From NCBI RefSeq assembly GCF_001436375.1, contig NZ_AZGA01000024.1:1-39305 (forward strand): DNA of 39,305 nucleotides. The letters run 5' to 3'. This DNA comes from Agrilactobacillus composti DSM 18527 = JCM 14202. GTDB lineage: Bacteria; Bacillota; Bacilli; Lactobacillales; Lactobacillaceae. The position numbers and the translations under genes were made by a program. Shown one piece after another: positions 1-7,358 of the stretch (positions are counted from its first letter, which is position 1; every line of letters starts with the position of its first letter). The notes beneath the pieces were generated by a model. That model did not search any database and was not told the origin of the DNA. It saw nothing but the letters and a program-made list of their open reading frames with translations.

Positions 1-189
1 TTCTGGGTATTTCCTGTAAATTTTGAGTTCCTTGAATTTAAGTGTTGCCTTGATCCCGTCTGTAAAACCCCTTTGGTAAAGGTGTTCAGAGAACAGCAGC
101 AGACCGGTGTTGGAAGATACTTCACTGCCTGCGTTATCAATAGTGATATCAGTGTTGCTTTTAAGCGTATTATGCCGTAAATTGTACAT
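1..189 (-). CDS. Transposase N-terminus, IS1380-like (cut by window edge)
   Basis: Reading leftwards from an ATG at 189, 63 codons stay open to the window edge. The peptide begins MYNLRHNTLK and contains GSEVSSNTGLLLFSEHL. This resembles the N-terminal 'LSSDAGLLLL.E' motif that I associate with IS1380-family DDE transposases. A good ribosome binding site (AGGAGA) lies just upstream of the start on the minus strand. The catalytic DDE residues would lie outside the window, so activity cannot be judged. The family call is from memory of the motif; other DDE families with a similar N-terminus are possible. Confidence 0.6.
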   Translation of the reverse strand, partial: MYNLRHNTLKSNTDITIDNAGSEVSSNTGLLLFSEHLYQRGFTDGIKATLKFKELKIYRKYPE

Positions 190-310
190 ATGGTTTCTCC
201 TATTATTTTCTTTTAGTCGATTAAATAATACCATAGAGAAACCATTTCCGTCGCACCCATAAGGTGCGGCGGTGTACATAGATAATGCGGCGTAACTCAA
301 GGAGTTACGT
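190..310. mobile_element. Probable terminal region of the IS1380-like element
   Basis: The stretch between the transposase start and the next gene holds two perfect hairpins: CGCACC/GGTGCG at about 252-268 and CGTAACTC/GGAGTTACG-type arms at 291-309. The second is followed by a T-rich run on the plus strand (310-320), so it could stop rightward transcription out of the element. The exact element end and target duplication cannot be fixed because only one end is present. Confidence 0.4.
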
Positions 311-474
311 CTTTTATTTTATTATGAGTGAATAATTCAGGTAAACATAGCTTATCATTAAATCCCAGATGCACAAAATAACTTATGACGAATTCTTAAA
401 GATTGTCAAAATAGATTTACGCCAGAAATATCTTAGGTTATGCTTTGAAGTATTGATAGGGGGAGGTGGGCCAA

Positions 475-1539
475 GTGCGACATTGGGATGACAACTTAGA
501 TTTCGTGCGCTTCATGGCGGCGGTTTTAGTGGTGGTGGTCCATGTCTTCGCCAACGCCGTGGCCCATAACCCCGTGGCCTTTTATGGGGATCTTTTGGCC
601 AGTGCGGGGATTTTGATATTCATTATCCTGTCCGGTTGTACCAATAGCCTGGCCTACCGCCATAAGCGCCGTCTGCCTAAATATACCCAATTATGGCGGC
701 GGGCGGCCACCAGATTATTTATTCCCTATTTACTGTGGACCCTGATATATCGCGGCGCCAGTCTAGCCAGCCACGGCCAAACGCCAACAAGCTTTGTCCT
801 ATGGCATAACTTAGGCTGGCACTTATTCACCGGGGATGGTTGGTTTCACCTGTATTTCATGGTGTTATTAATTTATTTATACATCGCTTTTGGCGCTTCA
901 TTTCGAGCCGTGCGCTTTTACCCCCGGACAACGGTGGTGATTTTTGCCCTCAGTCCCATCCTCACCACCTGGCTCATCCAGATTGGGCACATCAAAGGAG
1001 CACTCAATAGCTTTTTGTTCCTATTACCCACCAGTTGGTGGGGGATATTATTCATCATCGGCATATTTTGGGCCCGCCACGCCCAACCGGTACAGTGGGT
1101 CCAACGTAAAAAACGCCAAGGGATTCTCAGCGTCTTAGTGGTGGGCTATTTTGGCTTTTACAGCTGGGTGGCCACCCAACTCAGCCACAATAGCCAATGG
1201 TATATCCCCGACATGATCCTCCGCAGTATCTACGCCTTTTTAATTTTTTTGAGTCTCTACATTATCGGCCAACATTTGATCCACCGCTGGCCGGCCACCA
1301 AAGCCTGGTGGCACTACTTAGCCGGCCGGGCCTACACCCTCTACTTCTGCCACCCCTTGGTGATTTTAATCTTTGACCAATATAACGCTCAAGGCCAATT
1401 ATTAAATACCCACCAGGTCGGGCCATTATTGCTGGAATTATTAGGGGTATTGGTGGTATCATTACTGCTATCCTCATGTATCGACGGGGTTGTGCGTCAG
1501 TTTCTAAAAATCAAACTAGCCAAGAAAGTATTTGCATGA
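475..1539 (+). CDS. Membrane acyltransferase, acyltransferase-3 family
   Basis: The protein of 354 residues opens with NLDFVRFMAAVLVVVVHVF, the first helix and conserved His of the acyltransferase-3 (OafA/WecH-like) family. About ten hydrophobic helices follow. Such enzymes move acyl groups, often acetyl, onto cell-surface polysaccharide, wall polymers or lipids; the acceptor here is unknown. I prefer the GTG at 475 because AGGGGGAGG (458-466) then sits 8 nt upstream; the in-frame GTG at 466 would lie inside that site. The stop overlaps the next start (ATGA), so the two genes are translationally coupled. Confidence 0.85.
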   Translation: MRHWDDNLDFVRFMAAVLVVVVHVFANAVAHNPVAFYGDLLASAGILIFIILSGCTNSLAYRHKRRLPKYTQLWRRAATRLFIPYLLWTLIYRGASLASHGQTPTSFVLWHNLGWHLFTGDGWFHLYFMVLLIYLYIAFGASFRAVRFYPRTTVVIFALSPILTTWLIQIGHIKGALNSFLFLLPTSWWGILFIIGIFWARHAQPVQWVQRKKRQGILSVLVVGYFGFYSWVATQLSHNSQWYIPDMILRSIYAFLIFLSLYIIGQHLIHRWPATKAWWHYLAGRAYTLYFCHPLVILIFDQYNAQGQLLNTHQVGPLLLELLGVLVVSLLLSSCIDGVVRQFLKIKLAKKVFA

Positions 1540-2318
1540 CAAAAAAACATAAATTTCTCAGATTTCTAGGCGTGCTGTTAGTAGCATTGCTGATATTATT
1601 GCCAATTTGGCAGTCCCACCAAATGAGTTATACAGATGATATTCAAGTTCCCCAGTCAAAGACCGCCACGGTGTTTGTCCCGGGTTATCGGGGCAACTGG
1701 ATCTCCTTTGGCGGCATGATTTATCGCTTGAATCACCAAGGCATCGCCACCAAAGCCTTAGTGGCCCACGTGGCCAAAGATGGCCAGGTGACCTTTGACC
1801 AAAAAGCCAAAGTCGCTGCTAACAATCCTATGGTGCAGGTTTTATTCAAGGACAATCGCCATGAACATAAACAAGCCCAGCAGCTCCAAGGGGTGTTAAA
1901 GGCTTTGAAAACCAAGTACCACATCACCCAGGTCAATCTGGTGGGCCATTCCACCGGGGGCAATATTGTCTTTGATTACTTGACCAATCCCAAGCTGCGC
2001 AACAGTGACGTCCCCACTACGGTTAAATTTGTGAATATTGCCACGACTTTTCCCGGGGATGCTCATAAAGGCAAATACCTGCCCAAGAACCTGCAAGTTC
2101 TCAATATTGCCGGGGACATCTGGCATGCTGGTACCGATGGCGGCGTGCCGTTGCAACAAGACCTGGCCTTGGGGGATATCGTGCGACCCTATGTAGCCCG
2201 CTACCAAGAACAAATCGTCGAAGGCAGTCCCTTGACCGTGTATCACAGCCTGCTCCATGAAAATGGCCGAGTGGATTTGATCATTAGTGACTTTTTATTT
2301 CGTATTGATAAGTTCTAA
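1536..2318 (+). CDS. Alpha/beta hydrolase, DUF915 family, membrane-anchored
   Basis: The protein has 260 residues. Residues about 7-25 form one hydrophobic segment (signal or anchor), so the hydrolase domain probably lies outside the cell. The nucleophile elbow is VGHSTGG with Ser139; DGG at 201-203 and His241 in HSLLHEN fit the acid and base of the triad in DUF915 proteins, which are common in lactobacilli. Substrates of the family are mostly unknown; esterase or lipase-like activity is an inference. The start is the ATG overlapping the acyltransferase stop, because an earlier in-frame start at 1476 would lie deep inside the upstream gene. Coupling to an acyltransferase raises the possibility of a linked acyl-modification and removal pair. 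Confidence 0.85.
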   Translation: MTKKHKFLRFLGVLLVALLILLPIWQSHQMSYTDDIQVPQSKTATVFVPGYRGNWISFGGMIYRLNHQGIATKALVAHVAKDGQVTFDQKAKVAANNPMVQVLFKDNRHEHKQAQQLQGVLKALKTKYHITQVNLVGHSTGGNIVFDYLTNPKLRNSDVPTTVKFVNIATTFPGDAHKGKYLPKNLQVLNIAGDIWHAGTDGGVPLQQDLALGDIVRPYVARYQEQIVEGSPLTVYHSLLHENGRVDLIISDFLFRIDKF

Positions 2319-2343
2319 AAGCCCGTTATTTTGATGGTACGTG

Positions 2344-2352
2344 TGTTATGAT
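2344..2352 (+). promoter_or_regulatory. Extended -10 promoter of first cadD-like gene
   Basis: TGTTATGAT is an extended -10 element (TGn + TATGAT). The identical string precedes the second cadD-like copy at 3174-3182. The -35 region is weak in both. Confidence 0.5.
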
Positions 2353-2357
2353 AAAGC

Positions 2358-2475
2358 CACCGCACAGGACGGGCAGTTTGTAAAATTAATCAGAAAGTCA
2401 GTTGCAAGCTTTCGTGGTTGGAACTGGCATTTATAAGCCCATGCACAGTTTTTTTGAGTGCAAAGGCTTTTTTTA
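2358..2475 (+). promoter_or_regulatory. Candidate cis-regulatory leader RNA ending in a terminator (copy 1)
   Basis: This leader lies between the promoter and the first cadD-like gene. A CAGTT (2374-2378) can pair with AACTG (2422-2426). It ends in a terminator hairpin, GCC..TGCAC/GTGCA..GGC, followed by a T run, only about 20 nt before the start codon. The second cadD copy has the same architecture (3188-3312), with compensating changes in the terminator stem. A terminator between promoter and gene is the layout of a transcription-attenuation riboswitch. I do not recognise the class; the yybP-ykoY manganese motif is not visible. Confidence 0.55.
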
Positions 2476-2495
2476 TTTAAAAAAAGGGGGGCCGA

Positions 2496-3098
2496 ATGAT
2501 GATAGCGACGATTATTACCAGCGTGGTGGCCTTTGCCAGCACGAATATTGATGATGTCTTTGTGCTGACCCTGTTATTTTCCCAGGTCGATCATAAAATG
2601 AAGCGCAGTGATGTCGTTATCGGCCAATACTTAGGGGTCTTCTCACTGTTTGGCATCAGTATCTTGGCTACTTTTGGGTTGCATTTTATTAACATGGCCC
2701 ACTTGAATTTATTGGGGATCGTGCCAATTTTTTTGGGGATAAAAACTTGGTTTGATGCTAAAAAAACGCAAAAGCAGCCCCAATTAAAAACACCATCGAC
2801 CGTTCAAACAAAGGGCTGGCTAACAAAAATTATCCGACCCCAAATTTTAAGCGTGTATCTGATAACCGTCGGCAACGGCGCCAACAATATTGGCGTTTAC
2901 GTGCCTTTGTTTAGCGAATATTCCCCAGGGGGGTTGGCGATCACCACGGTTATTTTTGCCGTGATGATTGGCATGTGGTGTTACGCCGGCTATAGACTGG
3001 CTAGTTTCCCATTGGTTAGGGCAAAGTTAGTTAAATATAAGCACATTGTCATTCCAATTATATTTATCGCCTTAGGTTTGTCGGTTCTTTTTGACTGA
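2496..3098 (+). CDS. CadD-family cadmium/metal resistance permease (copy 1)
   Basis: The 200-residue membrane protein has about six hydrophobic helices. It carries the family motif STNIDDVFVL near residues 15-24, a conserved IGQYLG, and GNGANNIGVYVPLF at 126-139. CadD-type permeases confer cadmium (sometimes zinc) resistance, presumably by export. In copy 2, and in the family as I remember it, the last motif reads N-G-x-D-N; here Asp is replaced by Asn130, which could change metal preference or activity. The start is ATG 2496 or the adjacent ATG 2499, after an unusual G-rich binding site (AAGGGGGG). The gene follows its own promoter and leader terminator and is not fused to the upstream operon. 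Confidence 0.8.
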   Translation: MMIATIITSVVAFASTNIDDVFVLTLLFSQVDHKMKRSDVVIGQYLGVFSLFGISILATFGLHFINMAHLNLLGIVPIFLGIKTWFDAKKTQKQPQLKTPSTVQTKGWLTKIIRPQILSVYLITVGNGANNIGVYVPLFSEYSPGGLAITTVIFAVMIGMWCYAGYRLASFPLVRAKLVKYKHIVIPIIFIALGLSVLFD

Positions 3099-3173
3099 CC
3101 AAGCGACCACCGGCCTAAGTTTGCGGCTGCTTCAGCGCTAAGTTTTAAAAGTAGTTCAGCTTCGTTAGGAATA

Positions 3174-3182
3174 TGTTATGAT
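3174..3182 (+). promoter_or_regulatory. Extended -10 promoter of second cadD-like gene
   Basis: TGTTATGAT is identical to the element at 2344-2352. It stands at the same distance from the leader, consistent with duplication of the whole module. Confidence 0.5.
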
Positions 3183-3187
3183 AAATG

Positions 3188-3312
3188 CAACCGTATAGGG
3201 CGGGGGCAGTTTATACTAGCATTAGTATTTAAGTCAACTTCGAGATTTCGTTGTTAGAACTGGAATAGTAAGCCTATACACACGAGTTTTTGGTGTGCAT
3301 AGGCCTTTTTTA
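3188..3312 (+). promoter_or_regulatory. Candidate cis-regulatory leader RNA ending in a terminator (copy 2)
   Basis: This is the paralogue of the leader at 2358-2475. Shared blocks are a G-rich element then CAGTTT, AAGTCA, TTTCGT, GTT.GAACTGG and AAGCC. CAGTT (3207-3211) can pair with AACTG (3258-3262). The terminator stem is GCCTATACACAC/GTGTGCATAGGC; compared with copy 1 the stem keeps pairing while bases differ. A small ATACTA/TAGTAT hairpin is unique to this copy. The call as a regulatory RNA rests on conservation and covariation between two copies only. Confidence 0.55.
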
Positions 3313-3330
3313 TTTTATAAGGAGACCAAC

Positions 3331-3930
3331 ATGATAACAACCGTTGTTACCAGTGTGCTGGCCTTTGTCAGCACGAATCTTGATGATATTTTTGTGCTGA
3401 CCATTTTATTTTCTCAAGTGAATCAAACGATGAAGCGCCGGGATGTCATTATCGGCCAATATTTAGGGATAGGATCATTACTGGGTGTCAGTATAGTAGC
3501 TACCTATAGTTTGCGTTTTATCACCACGGCCCCCTTGAATTGGCTGGGAATCGTGCCGATTTTACTTGGGGTGAGAACCTGGTTTGCTGGCCATAAAACA
3601 CAAAAGCAATCCCAACTAACAACCCCACCAGCCCAGCAAAAACAGGGCAGGTTGGCAACCATTATCAGCCCTCGGATTTTAAATGTGTCACTGCTGACGG
3701 TTGCCAATGGGGCTGACAATATTGGTGTTTATTTACCCTTGTTCAGTAAATATTCCCCAGGACAGTTAGTGATCACCACGGTTGTTTTTGCCCTGATGAT
3801 CGCACTTTGGTGTTACTTAGGCCTTAAACTAGCCAGTTTCCCACTTGTGAAAGCAAAGCTGGTCAAATATAAGCAGATTGTCATCCCAATCATCTTTATC
3901 GTCTTAGGCTTGCTGATTATTTTTAAATAG
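3331..3930 (+). CDS. CadD-family cadmium/metal resistance permease (copy 2)
   Basis: The 199-residue membrane protein is a close paralogue of the 2496-3098 product. It has STNLDDIFVL near residues 14-23 and the canonical-looking ANGADNIGVYLPLF at 126-139, including the Asp (129) that copy 1 lacks. The start is ATG 3331, behind AAGGAGACC; an earlier in-frame start at 3295 would lie in the leader terminator and has no binding site. Role by family: cadmium or related divalent-metal resistance at the cytoplasmic membrane. Two tandem permeases with matched leaders suggest a shared signal and divergent substrates, which is an inference. Confidence 0.85.
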   Translation: MITTVVTSVLAFVSTNLDDIFVLTILFSQVNQTMKRRDVIIGQYLGIGSLLGVSIVATYSLRFITTAPLNWLGIVPILLGVRTWFAGHKTQKQSQLTTPPAQQKQGRLATIISPRILNVSLLTVANGADNIGVYLPLFSKYSPGQLVITTVVFALMIALWCYLGLKLASFPLVKAKLVKYKQIVIPIIFIVLGLLIIFK

Positions 3931-3951
3931 CACCTAATGTCAGTAAACAAT

Positions 3952-3984
3952 TTTGTTGACAGTATTCGTCAACAAACGTATACT
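3952..3984 (+). promoter_or_regulatory. Consensus promoter overlapped by a perfect palindromic operator
   Basis: TTGACA (3956-3961), 17 nt, TATACT (3979-3984) is a near-consensus sigma-A promoter. The -35 box lies inside a perfect inverted repeat, TTTGTTGAC (3952-3960) and GTCAACAAA (3968-3976), separated by 7 nt. A dimeric repressor bound here would block RNA polymerase. The DUF2087 regulator encoded immediately downstream is the obvious candidate for autoregulation, but this is inferred. Confidence 0.7.
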
Positions 3985-4002
3985 TTTTTTGGAGGTGAAG
4001 TC

Positions 4003-4704
4003 ATGGATCCAACCACATTGACCCTGGCAGAACTAGGGCAAGGGTATCGCCAGGTAGGGGACCTGCTGATTTGTAACTACTGTCAAGCAGCTTTTACCCA
4101 ACAACCAGCACTGACCAGCCATTTAGAAATGAAACACGGCGGCGCTTTAACGGCGCTGTTAGCCGCCGATAGCAAATATAATATGTTAACGCCAACCCAG
4201 CAGACCCTTTTACAAGCTTTTAGCCAAGGTTTGAAGGATAAAGATATTGCCACCCAGCAACAAGTCAGTGATTCCACCATTCGCCATCAAAAGTTTACTT
4301 TTCGAGAAAAGGCCAAACAAGCCCAGCTATACTTAGCCCAATACCAAGCTGTTTTTGGGACGAAAACGGGGACGGATTTGTTACCCATGCCCCCAGGCAC
4401 AGATACCAAGGACGCCCGGTTTAAGCTGACTCCCCAAGAATATATCAAGCTGACCCAGCAATATCTTGATTTTTCAACCCCACAATTGATCCTGAAGCGT
4501 CTGCCCAAGGGTCAAAAAAAGATAATTGCTTTACTTTATCGTATTCGTGCCGAATTTGACTTCGATACCAAGTACCCGCAAGCCCAGCTGGATGCGAAAC
4601 TAAAAGCCATTGCTACCGATTACGTCACGCTGCGCCGCTATTTGATCGATTACGGCTTTCTAGCCCGGACCACGGATAATCACACGTATTGGCGCATTTT
4701 TTAG
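4003..4704 (+). CDS. Transcriptional regulator: C2H2-like zinc finger + HTH + DUF2087
   Basis: Three parts can be seen in 233 residues. Residues 24-45 form a C-x2-C-x12-H-x4-H pattern (C24, C27, H40, H45) like a C2H2 zinc finger. Residues about 62-100 (LTPTQQTLLQAFSQGLKDKD, then VSDSTIRHQKFTF) look like a LuxR-type helix-turn-helix. The C-terminus (about 168-232, with DYVTLRRYLIDYGFLAR and YWRI) matches DUF2087, a domain common in Firmicutes regulators. The start is ATG 4003 behind GGAGGTGA; an ATG at 3937 lies upstream of the promoter. First gene of a three-gene operon. The ligand and targets are unknown. Confidence 0.8.
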   Translation: MDPTTLTLAELGQGYRQVGDLLICNYCQAAFTQQPALTSHLEMKHGGALTALLAADSKYNMLTPTQQTLLQAFSQGLKDKDIATQQQVSDSTIRHQKFTFREKAKQAQLYLAQYQAVFGTKTGTDLLPMPPGTDTKDARFKLTPQEYIKLTQQYLDFSTPQLILKRLPKGQKKIIALLYRIRAEFDFDTKYPQAQLDAKLKAIATDYVTLRRYLIDYGFLARTTDNHTYWRIF

Positions 4705-4714
4705 GAGGATTGCT

Positions 4715-5095
4715 ATGAAACAAGATCGTAAGGCCATCATTCAGGCCTATAAAGTACAACCGACCTATTACGGTGTGATTCAAATAACCAATACCGTTAA
4801 TCATAAAATTTATATTGATGCCGTGCCCAATACTAAGAATCGTTGGGTCTTTTACAAGCTGAATCTGAATAATCATTTTTATGGCCAATCCGCCTTACAA
4901 GCTGATTGGGATAAGTATGGGGAAGCCGCTTTTGAATTCGACGTGTTATGGCAGAAAAAGACCGATGACGTCCTTAATATGCGGGCCGAACTCAAGTCTC
5001 TGAAGCAAAAGTGGTTTGCCAAGTTACAACCCTTTGGCCCTCGCGGCTACAACACGCCACCTAAGGAGCTTTTAAATGACCCTGAAGAAAAATAG
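4715..5095 (+). CDS. GIY-YIG-like protein with degenerate motif
   Basis: The protein has 126 residues. Near residues 19-34 it reads YGVIQITNTVNHKIYIDA, which aligns with the GIY...YIG core of GIY-YIG nucleases, but the GIY position is GVI and the YIG position is YID. Downstream the W.KYGE..FEF pattern typical of small Firmicutes relatives is kept. Loss of the YIG glycine suggests that nuclease activity is weak or lost. AGGAGG (4703-4708) is 6 nt from the start, and the start is 10 nt after the regulator stop, so the genes share a transcript. From memory, DUF2087 regulators and these proteins occur together in other Firmicutes. Confidence 0.65.
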   Translation: MKQDRKAIIQAYKVQPTYYGVIQITNTVNHKIYIDAVPNTKNRWVFYKLNLNNHFYGQSALQADWDKYGEAAFEFDVLWQKKTDDVLNMRAELKSLKQKWFAKLQPFGPRGYNTPPKELLNDPEEK

Positions 5096-5735
5096 GATTG
5101 ACCCAACCACTTGGCCGCGGCGGGATTACTTTTATTATTTCACCAAAATGATGCCCACCGGCTTCAACGTCACGGTCAATGTGGACATTACCAAAACTTA
5201 TGCAGCGGTTAAAGCCAAGCACTGGCGCTTTTTCCCGGTATATCTGCAGCTCATCACCCGTTTGCTCAGTGAACAGCCGGAATTTATGGTGGGTCAAACC
5301 GATGATCAACTGTATCATTTCGACAATCTAACCCCGGCCTATTCTATCTATCATGCAGATAATGACACGATATCGGGAATGTGGACGGCCTACAGCGCCA
5401 ATATTGACACCTTCTATCAAAATTACCTGGCTGACCGAACCACTTACCAAACTCAACACGGCCCTGTCATTAAACCTGATCAACCGGAAAATGCCTATAT
5501 GATCAACATGATCCCGAACTTACACTTCAGCAGTTATACACCCCTAAGTTTCAACGGCTTGCCCAACTTCTTGCCGGTGATTGAAGCCGGGCAATACCAG
5601 GTGACCCCCGCCGGCACCCGCCTGATGCCACTATCCTTTACTATCCACCATGCCGTCGCCGATGGGCATCATGTGAGCCGTTTTTTTGAAAAGCTACAGG
5701 CTAATTTAGATAAACCTGAGAACTGGCTTGAGTAA
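5076..5735 (+). CDS. Chloramphenicol acetyltransferase (CAT)-like acetyltransferase
   Basis: The 219-residue protein has the length of a CAT subunit. The active-site block is HHAVADGHHVSRFFEKLQ (about 191-208): His192 matches the general base and Asp196 the structural Asp of CAT (family HHAVCDG). FNVTVNVDIT near the N-terminus also fits. CATs use acetyl-CoA to acetylate chloramphenicol, but chromosomal CAT-like proteins may have other substrates, so resistance is not proven. The gene overlaps the upstream gene by 20 nt, with AAGGAG 7 nt before its ATG, and is the last gene of the 4003-5735 operon. Confidence 0.8.
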   Translation: MTLKKNRIDPTTWPRRDYFYYFTKMMPTGFNVTVNVDITKTYAAVKAKHWRFFPVYLQLITRLLSEQPEFMVGQTDDQLYHFDNLTPAYSIYHADNDTISGMWTAYSANIDTFYQNYLADRTTYQTQHGPVIKPDQPENAYMINMIPNLHFSSYTPLSFNGLPNFLPVIEAGQYQVTPAGTRLMPLSFTIHHAVADGHHVSRFFEKLQANLDKPENWLE

Positions 5736-5790
5736 AGGTTATTTCTGGATTTGGAACTTAATTGATTCCACTTTATAAAGTCAATGTAAC

Positions 5791-5854
5791 AGTCCCTTAG
5801 TTGCACCTTAGAGAAAATACAAATTTTTCTGGTGTTATCTAAGGGACTTTTTTT
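5791..5854 (+). terminator. Long intrinsic terminator after the DUF2087-CAT operon
   Basis: AGTCCCTTAG (5791-5800) pairs with CTAAGGGACT (5839-5848), followed by a T run. Inside, CACC/GGTG and AGAAAA/TTTTCT extend the hairpin. The remaining 190 bases before the epimerase show no gene. Confidence 0.85.
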
Positions 5855-6046
5855 GTATTACTAATTTTGAACGATCTTATTATTTAAAAGAGTTGAGACA
5901 ACATTAATTTTGAAGTCTACAAAATTAACAGATGTGAGCTTGTTGGACATAAGCTGTTATTCTTTGAAGTTACAGGTTACATTATCTTGAAAATATGCTA
6001 TGACATTAGTAATCGTGTATTTTTTAAAAGATTGTGGGGAAAATTG

Positions 6047-7159
6047 ATGCCAAAAATAAAGGAACTGCGAATATTTAAACTGCAAATGCCGCTGATCAGA
6101 CCCTTAATTACCAACATTCGAACGTCAACAGATTTACATAGCTTAATTTTCCAATTAGAGTTGACCGATGGCACCGTTGGTTATACCGATGGCACCGTTG
6201 GTTATGGTGAAGCCGCTGAAAATGTGAAGTTAACTGGCGAAAATTTGGCAACGATGGCAACCTATGCCCAAAATTGGGCTGTTGAATTAAAAGGTCTAGA
6301 GGTAGCCGTAGCTTTACAAAAAATCACCCATGAACCAACTTATCACGCGGCCCGATATGGCATTGAAACGGCATTGGTAGATGCAATAGCCCGAGCACAG
6401 CAACTGGCTATGCGGTCCTATCTTAAATTGCCAGGGACAAGCATGACACTTGCTGATGATACGACTATCAGTATTATGGACACTGCGGCCACCAAAGCAG
6501 CCACCCAACGCGTTATTGCTGCTGGGTACAAACACATCAAATATAAAGTTAGTGATGCACCTTCTGAAATCGACCGGATTTTAAGTATTCAAGATTTATT
6601 ACCAGAAGATGTGACCCTTCGCATTGACCCCAATCAGACGTGGTCTTATGCGGCAGCTGTAACAGCGATGAAGCGGTTGCAACAAGCAACCTTCAAGCTG
6701 GCATTTATTGAACAACCAGTGCCAGTAGGTCAATTAGAAGCCCTGCGCAAATTGCGTCAGAACAGTTCAATTCCCATCGTAGCCGATGAAGCTGTGTTTG
6801 GTTTCACGGATGCCCAACAAATTATTCTTGGGGGTTATGCTGATATGATCAACATTAAGTTGATCAAATGCGGCGGCCCCTTGGAAGCTATTAAAATTGC
6901 CAATTTTGCGGCTGAACATCACGCGAATTGTTTGTTTGGCTGTACCGCTGAAGTCAACGTTGCCTTGACTATGGCGGCTTGCTTAAGTGCTGGTCTTAAG
7001 AATGTGAAATACATTGATTTAGATGGCTTGGATTACATCACGGCACCGCCGTTTACGGGTGGTATCATCTCTGGAAATGGGCAAATTACCTTGCCCAGAG
7101 CACCAGGACTGGGGCTTGACTTGGTAGCGGATAGTACATATTTGTCAAAAATTTTATAA
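6047..7159 (+). CDS. Dipeptide epimerase (L-Ala-D/L-Glu epimerase type), enolase superfamily
   Basis: The 370-residue protein has the full enolase-superfamily set: K165-x-K167 (IKYKV), metal ligands D194 (RIDPNQ), E222 (IEQP) and D247 (ADEA), and K271 (NIKL). A D-L-D motif at 324-326 is the dipeptide-amine-binding mark of L-Ala-D/L-Glu epimerases, enzymes of murein peptide recycling. The start ATG 6047 has GGGGA upstream; an in-frame start at 5987 lacks a site. Residues 40-46 and 47-53 are the same heptapeptide TDGTVGY, from a perfect 21-bp tandem duplication near the substrate-capping N-terminal loop. The gene stands alone between two terminators. Confidence 0.85.
   Translation: MPKIKELRIFKLQMPLIRPLITNIRTSTDLHSLIFQLELTDGTVGYTDGTVGYGEAAENVKLTGENLATMATYAQNWAVELKGLEVAVALQKITHEPTYHAARYGIETALVDAIARAQQLAMRSYLKLPGTSMTLADDTTISIMDTAATKAATQRVIAAGYKHIKYKVSDAPSEIDRILSIQDLLPEDVTLRIDPNQTWSYAAAVTAMKRLQQATFKLAFIEQPVPVGQLEALRKLRQNSSIPIVADEAVFGFTDAQQIILGGYADMINIKLIKCGGPLEAIKIANFAAEHHANCLFGCTAEVNVALTMAACLSAGLKNVKYIDLDGLDYITAPPFTGGIISGNGQITLPRAPGLGLDLVADSTYLSKIL
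6164..6205 (+). repeat. Perfect 21-bp in-frame tandem duplication in the epimerase gene
   Basis: Positions 6164-6184 and 6185-6205 are identical, each encoding TDGTVGY. The reading frame is kept. The perfect identity points to a recent slippage event. Confidence 0.95.
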
Positions 7160-7168
7160 AAAATAGCC

Positions 7169-7214
7169 AGACAAATGTCATTCTGAAATTCAGAAAACGA
7201 CATTTGTCTTTTTG
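7169..7214 (+). terminator. Intrinsic terminator after the epimerase
   Basis: AGACAAATGTC (7169-7179) pairs perfectly with GACATTTGTCT (7199-7209), followed by TTTTTG. An inner CTGAA/TTCAG stem is also possible. Confidence 0.85.
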
Positions 7215-7358
7215 TTTGCCACTGTAGTCGACTTTGAACACCAAATATGTTGAAAATACAACCTATGTATGGATACAACTGATATATAAGCTAAATTTAT
7301 TAGGATTAATGTCGGATTTTGCTACCAAACATACCTGATGGGATATTTTCCAGTTCAT

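Noticed and set aside
1896-2258. Frame of 120 codons opposite the DUF915 hydrolase
   Set aside because: It is antisense to a gene with clear catalytic motifs and has no binding site of its own.
2319-2495. yybP-ykoY manganese, fluoride or T-box element before cadD
   Set aside because: None of the conserved cores of these elements could be found; left as an unassigned leader.
5736-6046. Riboswitch before the dipeptide epimerase
   Set aside because: Only a terminator of the upstream operon and a weak promoter-like TTACAT-N16-TATGAC are visible.
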